Made by a program: the position numbers and the translations under genes. This document shows, one piece after another, positions 8,231 to 15,164 of a stretch of 64,000 nt of DNA. The notes under the pieces were generated by a model. The model saw only the letters and a program-made list of their open reading frames with translations. It was not told the origin of the DNA and searched no databases. The stretch is taken from assembly GCA_963815965.1 (NCBI GenBank), contig CAWFIT010000004.1, positions 186,001 to 250,000 of the forward strand. Direction: 5' to 3'. The stretch is from DASVFB01 sp963815965 (GTDB taxonomy: Bacteria; Actinomycetota; Thermoleophilia; Gaiellales; Gaiellaceae). Positions within the stretch are counted from its first letter, which is position 1. The number at the start of each line of letters is the position of its first letter.

Positions 8231-9708
8231 TCGAAGCGCTTCCAGGTGCGGCTTCGCCTTGGCGGGGCCGCACCTAGCGCACTCGCTGCCAGACCAGCCG
8301 CGGATTGCCGCCTGTGTAGGCATGCAGCTGCGGCGGCGTCCACGTCCGTCGTGCCCGTCAGCTCGAGAAAACGCGAGACGTCCTCGATGCCCAGCGGCTG
8401 CAGGCGCAGGCGGTGGTGGGCGGAGTGGTCTGCGAGGGCTGCGAGCGCGTCGGGCATGTCGGGGCTCTCGACGTAGGTGGCGACGATTGCGACGTGCATC
8501 ACGGCCAGCTCACCTGCGACGAACTCGAGCAAGAGCAGGGAGAGGTCGTCGGCGTGCTGGAGGTCGTCGAACACGAGCAACACGGGCTGCCGGCTCGATG
8601 ACTCCCGTAGCCGCGACGCGAGCTCGACGAAGAGACCAAAGCGCTCGGCGTCGCCGAGCGCCGGGTCGAGCTCGGGCGCGTCCTCGCCGAGAGATTGCAG
8701 CGCCTGCGTCCAGGGCCAATATGGCGGAGCTCCGGCGCGCTTCGAGCTGCGTCCCCAGAGCACGCGTGCGCCTGCGTCCTTCGCGCGGCTGGCGAGCTCG
8801 TCGGCGAGCCGCGTCTTGCCGACGCCGCTGTCGCCGCTGACGAGGAAGAGCCGCCCGCGGCCTGCGACCGCGTCCTCGAGCGCCGGCGCGAGCTCGGCGA
8901 GCTCGCGTTCGCGTCCGACGAAGATGCCGGCGGCCCGTCGACCGGGCCGCGTGCCCGAAGAGACGGGCAGGTCGAGCGCTATGTCGTGGCGCAGGATCGA
9001 TTGCTCGAGCTCCTGAAGCTGTCTGCCCGGCTCGATTCCCAGCTCGTCGACCAGCGCGCGCCTCGCGTCACGGTACGCCGCCAGTGCGTCCGCCTGCCGT
9101 CCAGCGCGGTACAGCGCGAGCATCAGCTGCACCCGGAACCGCTCGCGGAGCGGATGTCGTGCCACAAGTGCCTCTAGCTCACCGACGAGCTGCCCGTGCG
9201 CACCGAGGACGAGATCCGCGTCGATTCGGTCCTCCAGCGCGGTTAGTCGCAGCTCCTCGAGGCGGGCTGCCTCGCGGCGGGCGAGCGGATTCGCGGCGAA
9301 CTCGGTCAGCGGCGTCCCGCGCCAGAGTTCGAGCGCCTCGTTGAGCGTTCCACGTGCGGCTGCGGCGTCCCCCTGTGCGAGCAGCTCGCGCCCGGCCCCG
9401 GCGAGCTCCTCGAACCGCCGGAGGTCGAACTGCCCAGGGTCGACCTCGAGCAGGTAGCCGCCCGGGAGCGTCTGCAGCACGTCCGCTTCGAGGGCGCGGC
9501 GCAGCCGCGAGACCTGCACCTGAAGCGCCTTGGCCGCGTCGGCGGGAGGTGCCTCTGTCCACAGAAGCTCGATCAGCGTGCCCGTCGGCACGACCTCGTT
9601 CGCGTGCAGGAGCAGGAGTGCCAACAGGGCGCGCTGCTTCGCGCCGCCGAGGCGGATCGCGCCCGCCGGCCCCTCGACCTCGAGCTGGCCCAGGATCCGG
9701 AACCTCAC
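8227..9708 (-). CDS. SARP/BTAD-family transcriptional regulator with STAND ATPase, frameshifted 3' end
   Basis: An AfsR-like regulator. Residues 1-90 form an OmpR-type winged helix (RFRILGQLEV to GGYLLEV), residues about 95-240 the bacterial transcriptional activation domain (DAAAARGTLNEALELWRG, then RAGRQADALAAYRDARR and ELGIEPGRQLQELE), and from about 260 an AAA/STAND ATPase with Walker A SGDSGVGKTRL and Walker B LLVFDDLQHAD. The start is GTG 9708, beginning the winged helix; TTG 9759 is an alternative. The last 25 or so residues do not fit the family: near 8320 the reading frame slips, and the +1 frame gives the expected YTGGNPRLVWQ and a stop at 8274-8276 beside the terminator. It is divergent from the paralog pair starting at 9833. 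Confidence 0.85.
   Translation of the reverse strand: MRFRILGQLEVEGPAGAIRLGGAKQRALLALLLLHANEVVPTGTLIELLWTEAPPADAAKALQVQVSRLRRALEADVLQTLPGGYLLEVDPGQFDLRRFEELAGAGRELLAQGDAAAARGTLNEALELWRGTPLTEFAANPLARREAARLEELRLTALEDRIDADLVLGAHGQLVGELEALVARHPLRERFRVQLMLALYRAGRQADALAAYRDARRALVDELGIEPGRQLQELEQSILRHDIALDLPVSSGTRPGRRAAGIFVGRERELAELAPALEDAVAGRGRLFLVSGDSGVGKTRLADELASRAKDAGARVLWGRSSKRAGAPPYWPWTQALQSLGEDAPELDPALGDAERFGLFVELASRLRESSSRQPVLLVFDDLQHADDLSLLLLEFVAGELAVMHVAIVATYVESPDMPDALAALADHSAHHRLRLQPLGIEDVSRFLELTGTTDVDAAAAACLHRRQSAAGLAASALGAAPPRRSRTWKRFD
8244..8275. terminator. Bidirectional terminator hairpin between convergent genes
   Basis: Arms AGGTGCGGC (8244-8252) and GCCGCACCT (8267-8275) pair perfectly over 9 bases, with an inner CGCC/GGCG stem. 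It lies just after the cupredoxin stop and just after the expected end of the opposing regulator gene. Confidence 0.65.
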
Positions 9709-9757
9709 GACGGCGCCCCCCACCTCGCCGACGCTAGTGCCCCTGTTGCCGTCCTGC

Positions 9758-9832
9758 AACCGGTTTGCAACCCGATCTCAGTCATGTTGGCAGACGACCG
9801 CACAGGGCGGTCGGGACGAAAGGAAGCGCAAC
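9758..9832 (+). promoter_or_regulatory. Conserved 5' leader element, copy 1
   Basis: The 75 bases before the GTG at 9833 are closely repeated before the paralogous gene at 10433. Shared blocks are AACCGGTTTGCA, GTCATGT-GGCAG, a hairpin (GACCGC 9796-9801 and GCGGTC 9807-9812 with loop ACAGG) and the ribosome-site block ACGAAAGGAAGC. It sits in the divergent region with the SARP regulator. Confidence 0.55.
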
Positions 9833-10267
9833 GTGAAGCGTCTGACCCTCATCACAGTGATTCTGGGAACCGCCCTCGCGCTCGTTCCGGCAGCCTCGGC
9901 GGTGGTTCTCTCGGACGGCGCCGGCGGTACCGGCGGCACAGCCGTTGTCCCGTCCACGCAGCCCACGAACGACGCGACGCAGGCAGTCATCGCCCGGAGC
10001 GAGGGCCTCGCGAAGTACTACGGAACGGATCCTGCGACGCAGGCCGTGCTGCTCCGCAGCACGGGGCTCGCGAACTACTACGGCCTCGACGGCGTAACGC
10101 TCCGGCCGGACATCCTGGGCGGCAACGGCGGCTCGGAGATCACCCCGATCTCGACTGGCAACTCCTTCGATTGGAACACGACGATCGGTGCAAGCCTCGC
10201 CGCAGTCCTCCTGGTGGCGATGGCAAGCGCGGTCGTCACCCGGCGCAAGCACAGCCTGAGCTTCTAG
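9833..10267 (+). CDS. Secreted or membrane-anchored protein with C-terminal TM and LSF end (paralog 1)
   Basis: 144 residues, no assigned function. The start is GTG 9833, nine bases after GAAAGGA and opening a signal peptide (KRLTLITVILG to ASA). The middle contains an imperfect tandem repeat: ATQAVIARSEGLAKYYG and ATQAVLLRSTGLANYYG, 23 residues apart. A C-terminal membrane helix (about 114-135) is followed by a basic stretch and the end SLSF. The next gene at 10433 shares the signal peptide, the ILGGNGG/VLGGDG block, the C-terminal helix and the LSF end, so the two are tandem duplicates. Likely a surface protein held by its C-terminal helix. Confidence 0.8.
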   Translation: MKRLTLITVILGTALALVPAASAVVLSDGAGGTGGTAVVPSTQPTNDATQAVIARSEGLAKYYGTDPATQAVLLRSTGLANYYGLDGVTLRPDILGGNGGSEITPISTGNSFDWNTTIGASLAAVLLVAMASAVVTRRKHSLSF

Positions 10268-10288
10268 ACGGGGGATAGAGGGCACCGA

Positions 10289-10314
10289 ACGAGCGGGCCG
10301 TATGGCCCGCTCGT
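10289..10314 (+). terminator. Hairpin terminator after paralog 1
   Basis: ACGAGCGGGCC and GGCCCGCTCGT form a perfect 11-base stem with loop GTAT, 21 bases after the stop. There is no T-tract, which is common in high-GC actinomycetes. Confidence 0.6.
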
Positions 10315-10356
10315 CGCGTTCTCGAAGCTCGGAATCTCAGGGTGTTCCCGCCCCGA

Positions 10357-10432
10357 AACCGGTTTGCAGCCGCCGGTCCGTCATGTGGGCAGTAGACCGC
10401 CACAGGACGGTCGGAACGAAAGGAAGCCTTCC
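10357..10432 (+). promoter_or_regulatory. Conserved 5' leader element, copy 2
   Basis: Second copy of the leader described at 9758. Its hairpin uses GACCG (10395-10399) and CGGTC (10408-10412) with a larger loop that still contains ACAGG. The ribosome-site block is identical apart from one base. Confidence 0.55.
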
Positions 10433-10792
10433 GTGACGCGCATCAGCCTCATCATCATGGTTCTCGGCACAGCACTCGCTCTCGCTCCGGCCGCCAGCGC
10501 GATGCACCTGAGTGACGGTTCCGGCGGCGGCGTCGGCAGCAGCACGGTGCCGGCGACCGTCATGGACGGCTGGATGTCGTCGGTCACCCTCGCACCGACT
10601 CCGGTCATCCTTCAGACGGACGTGCTCGGCGGCGACGGAAGCGCCCCGACCCGCGAGGTCCCGGCCGCTTCCGACGGCGATTCCTTCGCCTGGATCACGG
10701 CGGCGATCGGCGCAGTGACGCTTGCCAGCGTCCTGCTGATGGTGTTGGCCACCACAGATGTCACTCTGCGCAAGCGTCGCCTGAGCTTCTAG
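10433..10792 (+). CDS. Secreted or membrane-anchored protein with C-terminal TM and LSF end (paralog 2)
   Basis: 119 residues, paralog of the preceding gene. GTG 10433 follows the same GAAAGGAAGC site and opens a signal peptide (TRISLIIMVLG to ASA). It lacks the YYG repeats of paralog 1, keeping a shorter middle with VLGGDG. The C-terminal membrane helix (about 88-108) is followed by LRKRRLSF, again basic and ending in LSF. The shared leader implies co-regulation while the terminator between them suggests separate transcripts. Function unknown. Confidence 0.78.
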   Translation: MTRISLIIMVLGTALALAPAASAMHLSDGSGGGVGSSTVPATVMDGWMSSVTLAPTPVILQTDVLGGDGSAPTREVPAASDGDSFAWITAAIGAVTLASVLLMVLATTDVTLRKRRLSF

Positions 10793-10806
10793 CGACGAGC
10801 GACTGG

Positions 10807-10833
10807 GGGACGACGAGCGCTCGTTCGTCTGGT
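10807..10833 (+). terminator. Weak hairpin after paralog 2
   Basis: GACGACGAGC faces GCTCGTTCGTC as an imperfect inverted repeat 15 bases after the stop. The loop is very short, so this is only a possible terminator. Confidence 0.3.
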
Positions 10834-10856
10834 CCCGTCTCTTTAGGATCGCTGCG

Positions 10857-11879
10857 ATGCCGCAACCCTTCCGCATCGGCGTGATGCAGCTGACGATGGA
10901 GCCGGTCGACGAGATGCTCGCGACCGCGCGCGCCCTCGACGAGCACGGTTTCGACACGATCTGGCTCGCGGAGGCGTACCCGTGGTGGCGCAAGCACCAG
11001 ATGGAGGCGCGCTCGTCGACGGTCGTCTCGGCACTGATGGCGCAGGCGACGGAGCGGCTGACGATCGGCTGGGGGATCATCTCACCGTTCACGCGGCATC
11101 CCGTTCAGGTGGCGATGGACGCGCGCGTCGTGCAGGAGCTTGCGCCTGGGCGGTTCATTCTCGGCTTCGGGACGTCGAAGATCTTCCTCAACAACGCGCT
11201 GATGCAGACGAACAAGACGCTCGGGCCGATGCGCGATGCTGTGACGATCGTGCGTGGCGTCCTCTCCGGTGACGCGTTTCGCTACGACGGCGATACGTGG
11301 AGCGCCGATGTGCCCGCGATGAATGCGGACGCGCCGCACGACGTGCCGCCCGTCTACGTCGCCGCGACGGCGCCGAAGATGCAGGCGCTCGCCGGGGAGA
11401 TCGGCGACGGCTGCCTCACGCCGTCGATCACCACGCCGGCGTTCGTCGGCTACACACGCGACAACGTGCAGGCGGACATCGACATCGGCTGCACGATCGT
11501 GGCGTCGATCGCAGAGGATCGCGACGACGGCCGCGACGGCGCGCGCGAGATCGCCGGGATGTACCTCGCGAACAAGGTGCAGAACATCAAAGGGGCGGCT
11601 GACACGCTGCTCGAGCTCGCCGGGATCGATGTCGAGGAGATCAGGCCGGTCGCCGAGGCGATGGAACGCGGTGGACGACTCGCGGCGAAGGAGCAGGTGA
11701 CCGACGAGATCCTCGACAAGTGCAAGCCGATCGCCGGCACCCCCCGCGACTGCATTGCGGCGATCGAGGAGTACCGCGACGCAGGGTGCACGCACGTCAT
11801 GCTGGAGCTGTGGGGAGCCAGGCGGCACGAGCAGATTCGGCTCTTCGCGGAGAAGGTGTTGCCGCAATTTCGCTCGTGA
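10857..11879 (+). CDS. LLM-class (luciferase-like, probably F420-dependent) oxidoreductase
   Basis: 340 residues with the TIM-barrel of the bacterial luciferase superfamily. Visible family features are FRIGVMQL at the first strand, ALDEHGFDTIWLAE, GWGIISPFTRHPVQVAMDARVVQELAPGRFILGFG split over residues 68-105, and PPVYVAATAPKMQALAGEIGDG. Actinobacterial members of this group mostly use coenzyme F420; the cofactor here is inferred from family, not from a specific residue. ATG 10857 is the start. It heads a run of five genes joined by 4-base overlaps up to 15139. Confidence 0.9.
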   Translation: MPQPFRIGVMQLTMEPVDEMLATARALDEHGFDTIWLAEAYPWWRKHQMEARSSTVVSALMAQATERLTIGWGIISPFTRHPVQVAMDARVVQELAPGRFILGFGTSKIFLNNALMQTNKTLGPMRDAVTIVRGVLSGDAFRYDGDTWSADVPAMNADAPHDVPPVYVAATAPKMQALAGEIGDGCLTPSITTPAFVGYTRDNVQADIDIGCTIVASIAEDRDDGRDGAREIAGMYLANKVQNIKGAADTLLELAGIDVEEIRPVAEAMERGGRLAAKEQVTDEILDKCKPIAGTPRDCIAAIEEYRDAGCTHVMLELWGARRHEQIRLFAEKVLPQFRS

Positions 11880-12484
11880 CGGCGTTCGAGCCTGACGTCT
11901 CGAAGTGGGACGCCTGGCGACCCGACGAGATCGCGCGCCTGCTCGCAGACGTGCGCGTCCCCTGGTACGTCGCTGCGGGCTGGGCGATCGAGCTATTCCT
12001 CGGCGGCGAGCGGCGCGAGCACGAGGACCTCGAGATCGCCGTGCCCAACACGCGCTTTGACGAGGTCGCCGAGGCGCTCGAAGGCTTCGAGATCTTCGTC
12101 ATCACCGGTCGCGCGGAGGCGACGGCGCTCGGGGACGCGCGCGACCGGCTCATGGACACGCACCAGACATGGATCCGCGAGCCTGCGACCGGCTCCTGGC
12201 GCTTCGACGTGTTCCGCGAGCCGTCAGACGGCGATACGTGGATCTGCAGGCGCGAGCCCGCGATTCGCATGCCCTACCAGCGGCTGATCGAGTGGACCGA
12301 TGACGGCATTCCGCACGGTCGACCCGAGGTCGTCCTTCTCTTCAAGGCGAAGCACGCGCACATGGCGAAGAACGGGCGCGACTTCGCGGTAACGCTGCCG
12401 CGGCTCGACGCCGAGCGTCGCGAGTGGCTTCGCGACGCGCTCGAACGCGTTCATCCGGGCCACCGGTGGCTGGAGGAGTTGTGA
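11876..12484 (+). CDS. Aminoglycoside adenylyltransferase-like nucleotidyltransferase domain protein
   Basis: 202 residues. The segment YVAAGWAIELFLGGERREHEDLEIAV (residues about 31-56, quoted by its core GWAIELFLGG and REHEDLEIAV) matches the nucleotidyltransferase core of the aminoglycoside-2''-adenylyltransferase-like family, where Gly-Gly and the Asp/Glu pair form the active site. The usual GG is AG here and the D-x-D pattern reads DLE, so activity is uncertain. Its GTG start overlaps the upstream stop by 4 bases and its stop overlaps the next GTG. In this catabolic context an antibiotic-resistance role is not implied. Confidence 0.72.
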   Translation: MTAFEPDVSKWDAWRPDEIARLLADVRVPWYVAAGWAIELFLGGERREHEDLEIAVPNTRFDEVAEALEGFEIFVITGRAEATALGDARDRLMDTHQTWIREPATGSWRFDVFREPSDGDTWICRREPAIRMPYQRLIEWTDDGIPHGRPEVVLLFKAKHAHMAKNGRDFAVTLPRLDAERREWLRDALERVHPGHRWLEEL

Positions 12485-13674
12485 TCGACCGCGACCGTCT
12501 CGTCGACCTCGCGCTGCGGCTCGTTTCGACACCGTCCTTCACAGGCTCGGAGGAGGAAGCGGCGAGGTTCATGCTCGACGAGTTCGAGTCCATGGGTCTA
12601 AAGACGCAGTGGCAAGAGGTGGAGGACGACCGCGCAAACGTCCTCGGCGTGTGGGCGGGCGTGGGCGGCGGACCGACGCTGATGTTCAACGGGCATCTCG
12701 ACACCTCGTACTCAGGCCGAGAGCCGTGGCTGCAGGACATCCCAGGCTTCCAGCCCAAAGGGTTCGAGCGCGACGGGCGCATCTACGGGCTCGGTATCTC
12801 GAACATGAAAGGCGCGGTCGCCTGCTACGTCGAGGCGGTCCGCGCGCTGCAGGACGCGGGCGTGCGGCTGCGAGGGGACGTGCTGATCGCGGCGGTCGCG
12901 GGCGAGATCGAGAAGGCGCAGCAGGGCGACGCCCAAGGAGCCGAGTTCCGCGGCTACGCGGCGGGCTCGCGCTACCTCGTCGTGCACGGCGGCGCCGCCG
13001 ACATGTGCATCCTCGGCGAGCCGACCGAGAACAAGCTCGTGCTTGCGCACTTCGGCTCGTTGTGGCTCCGTCTGTCGACGCACGGCCCGTTCATCCACAC
13101 AGCCTTCACCGCCGGACGGCGCGAGGAGAACTCGATCGTGAAGATGCACCGGGTGCTCAATGCGGTGCTCGAGTGGCTGCCCGGCTGGGAGGAGCGGATG
13201 TCGTACGGCGACGTGCGCGGTGTCGCAAACGTCGGCTCGATCGAGGGCGGGTTCGGCTGGCGCGCGTCCCGCACGCCGCACCGCACCGACTTGTATTTGG
13301 ATCTGCGCGTCCCGCCGAACGTCCCGATGGCGGCGGCGCGGCGCGAGGCGCTCGAGTTCGCGCGCTCGCTTGACGGCGTCGACGCTGAGGTGTACGTGAC
13401 GGCTCCGGGCGCCGAGATCGAGGAAGGCCATCCGCTTGTGGGGGCTCTCGCGGAGGCCCACGAGCAGGTCTTCGGCGCGCCGGCTGAGCGCGACGTCACG
13501 CGGTGGTTCTCCGACGCATCAGTCCTGACGCGCTACGGGATCGCGACGGTGAACTACGGCACGTCGTCGGGGCTTCCGGACGCCGAGCTCGGCGAGAATC
13601 TCGCCATCGACGGGCTCGTGAAAACGGCGGAGGTGTACGCGCGCGCGGCGATGCGCGTGTGCGGCGTTGCATGA
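12481..13674 (+). CDS. M20-family metallopeptidase (ArgE/DapE/ACY1-type)
   Basis: 397-residue zinc-dependent amidohydrolase of the deacylase/desuccinylase family, which removes acyl groups from amino acids or splits small peptides. Metal and catalytic positions seen: His72 and Asp74 in FNGHLDT, the acid Glu142 in AAVAGEIEK, ILGEPTE for the later Glu, and His-free C-terminal SDASVLTRYGI with GTSSG. The bridging position that is usually Asp in DMKG is Asn108 (GISNMKG). GTG 12481 overlaps the upstream stop. Substrate unknown. Confidence 0.88.
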   Translation: MIDRDRLVDLALRLVSTPSFTGSEEEAARFMLDEFESMGLKTQWQEVEDDRANVLGVWAGVGGGPTLMFNGHLDTSYSGREPWLQDIPGFQPKGFERDGRIYGLGISNMKGAVACYVEAVRALQDAGVRLRGDVLIAAVAGEIEKAQQGDAQGAEFRGYAAGSRYLVVHGGAADMCILGEPTENKLVLAHFGSLWLRLSTHGPFIHTAFTAGRREENSIVKMHRVLNAVLEWLPGWEERMSYGDVRGVANVGSIEGGFGWRASRTPHRTDLYLDLRVPPNVPMAAARREALEFARSLDGVDAEVYVTAPGAEIEEGHPLVGALAEAHEQVFGAPAERDVTRWFSDASVLTRYGIATVNYGTSSGLPDAELGENLAIDGLVKTAEVYARAAMRVCGVA

Positions 13675-14231
13675 CGCATGACGTCTACACGCTGCCGCCC
13701 GATCTGCCGGTGCCGGAGGACGACGGCGCTGCGGATCACCTGCTCGGCACGATGCTGCCACAGCTGACGCTCGACTCCTCGCAGGGACAGGTGTCGTTAC
13801 GCGAGCTCGGAAGCGAGTTGCTCGTCCTCTACATCTATCCGCGCACCGGCCGCCGTGACCGCCCGACACCCGCCGGCTGGGACGCCATCCCAGGCGCGCG
13901 CGGCTGCACGCCGGAGTCGTGCGGCTTCCGCGACCACGCGGGCGAGCTTGGCGAACTGGGTGCGCTCGTCGCCGGGCTCTCGGCGCAGACCCTCGACGAC
14001 CAGCTCGAGTTCGCGGAGCGCAACCTAATTGCGTACCCGATCATCGCCGACCCGGACCTGCGGCTCGGCAAGGCACTCCGTCTGCCGACGTTCGAGTTCG
14101 AGGGCGTGACGCTCTACAAGCGGATCACGCTCTTCGTCCAGGCGTGCGCTATCGCGAAAGTCTTCTACCCCGTCTTCCCACCCGACAAAGCCGCCGACGA
14201 AGTCATCGCCTGGCTGGAGGCGCGCGCGTGA
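13671..14231 (+). CDS. BCP-like peroxiredoxin (AhpC/TSA family)
   Basis: 186 residues. The thioredoxin-fold core LVLYIYPRTG is followed by GCTPESCGFRDH, giving a peroxidatic Cys79 and a second Cys84 five residues on, the arrangement of atypical two-Cys BCP peroxiredoxins. It would reduce peroxides or organic hydroperoxides in the cytoplasm. The family Pro-x-Thr-x-x-Cys pattern is altered and a 15-residue insert (RRDRPTPAGWDAIPG) precedes the Cys. It is coupled to the peptidase and FAH genes, suggesting that the pathway or its flavin enzymes generate peroxide. Confidence 0.82.
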   Translation: MTHDVYTLPPDLPVPEDDGAADHLLGTMLPQLTLDSSQGQVSLRELGSELLVLYIYPRTGRRDRPTPAGWDAIPGARGCTPESCGFRDHAGELGELGALVAGLSAQTLDDQLEFAERNLIAYPIIADPDLRLGKALRLPTFEFEGVTLYKRITLFVQACAIAKVFYPVFPPDKAADEVIAWLEARA

Positions 14232-15139
14232 AGCTCGTAACGTTCGACGACGGCAAGGTCGGCCGCCTGGAAGGCGACGTCGTGTCGGAGCTCGACGTGC
14301 CGTCGATGCGCGAGTACTTCGAGCACGGCCAGGTCGCGCGCGCGACCGGCGAAGAGCGTTCGCTCGCGGACGTCAAGCTCCGCGCGCCGATCGTCCCGAA
14401 GAAGTTCTTCCACACTGCGGGCAATTTCCGCGAGCACGAGGAGGACTCCAAGCGCGTCGACTGGTCGCACGAGATCGCACCGTGGATCGTCTTCTTCCAG
14501 AACGTCGACGCGATCGTCGGGCCGGACGACCCGATCGTCTACCCGGAGCACCTGACGCAGGAGCTCGACTACGAGCTCGAGCTCGCCGTCGTGATCAAGA
14601 AGGCAGGCAAATGGTTCCCACCGGAGGAAGCGGCCGACTACATCGGCGGCTACGTGATCTTCAACGACATCACTGCCCGCGACATCCAGCGGCGCGAGAT
14701 GCGCTCAGGCGTCTTCTCGTTCTGCAAGGCGATCGACACGTTCTGTCCGCTCGGCCCGTGGATCGTGACGCCGGACGAGGTGCCGGACCCGCACGACCTG
14801 CGCATGGAGCTGCGCGTCAACGGCGAGGCCAGGCAGACGTCGCACAGCGGCAACATGAGCGTGACGATCGCGGAGATCCTGAGCCACTACTCGGCGCTCG
14901 GCTACAGCGCGGGCGACGTGCTCTCGACCGGGACGGTCAGCGGTGTCGCCGGCTTCAGCGAGGACGCGGCGTCGCTCTACCTCAAGCCCGGCGACGTGAT
15001 CGAGGCGGAGATCGAGCGGATCGGCGTCCTGCGCAACCCGGTTGATCTCGTGGCAGGAGGCGCACGGCGAGCCGGCGCCGCCGCGCGTGTCCTGGTAGCC
15101 GCTTGCCTCCAACGCGCGCGAATGGTAGGAACCGGATGA
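14228..15139 (+). CDS. Fumarylacetoacetate hydrolase (FAH) family protein
   Basis: 303 residues. The C-terminal FAH domain shows the metal set DYELELAVVI (two Glu about 12 residues after HLTQEL) and NDITARDIQRREMR, with KAIDTFCPLGPWIV and the final LKPGDVIEAEIERIG. Family members hydrolyse or decarboxylate acylpyruvates and 2-keto-diacids, or hydrate 2-oxopent-4-enoate. GTG 14228 gives the usual overlap. The last 30 residues after GVLRNPV are Ala/Arg-rich and unlike the family, which normally ends near there; a late frameshift is possible. Confidence 0.9.
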   Translation: MKLVTFDDGKVGRLEGDVVSELDVPSMREYFEHGQVARATGEERSLADVKLRAPIVPKKFFHTAGNFREHEEDSKRVDWSHEIAPWIVFFQNVDAIVGPDDPIVYPEHLTQELDYELELAVVIKKAGKWFPPEEAADYIGGYVIFNDITARDIQRREMRSGVFSFCKAIDTFCPLGPWIVTPDEVPDPHDLRMELRVNGEARQTSHSGNMSVTIAEILSHYSALGYSAGDVLSTGTVSGVAGFSEDAASLYLKPGDVIEAEIERIGVLRNPVDLVAGGARRAGAAARVLVAACLQRARMVGTG

Positions 15140-15164
15140 CCGGTTGACGAGCTAGGGGGCACTT

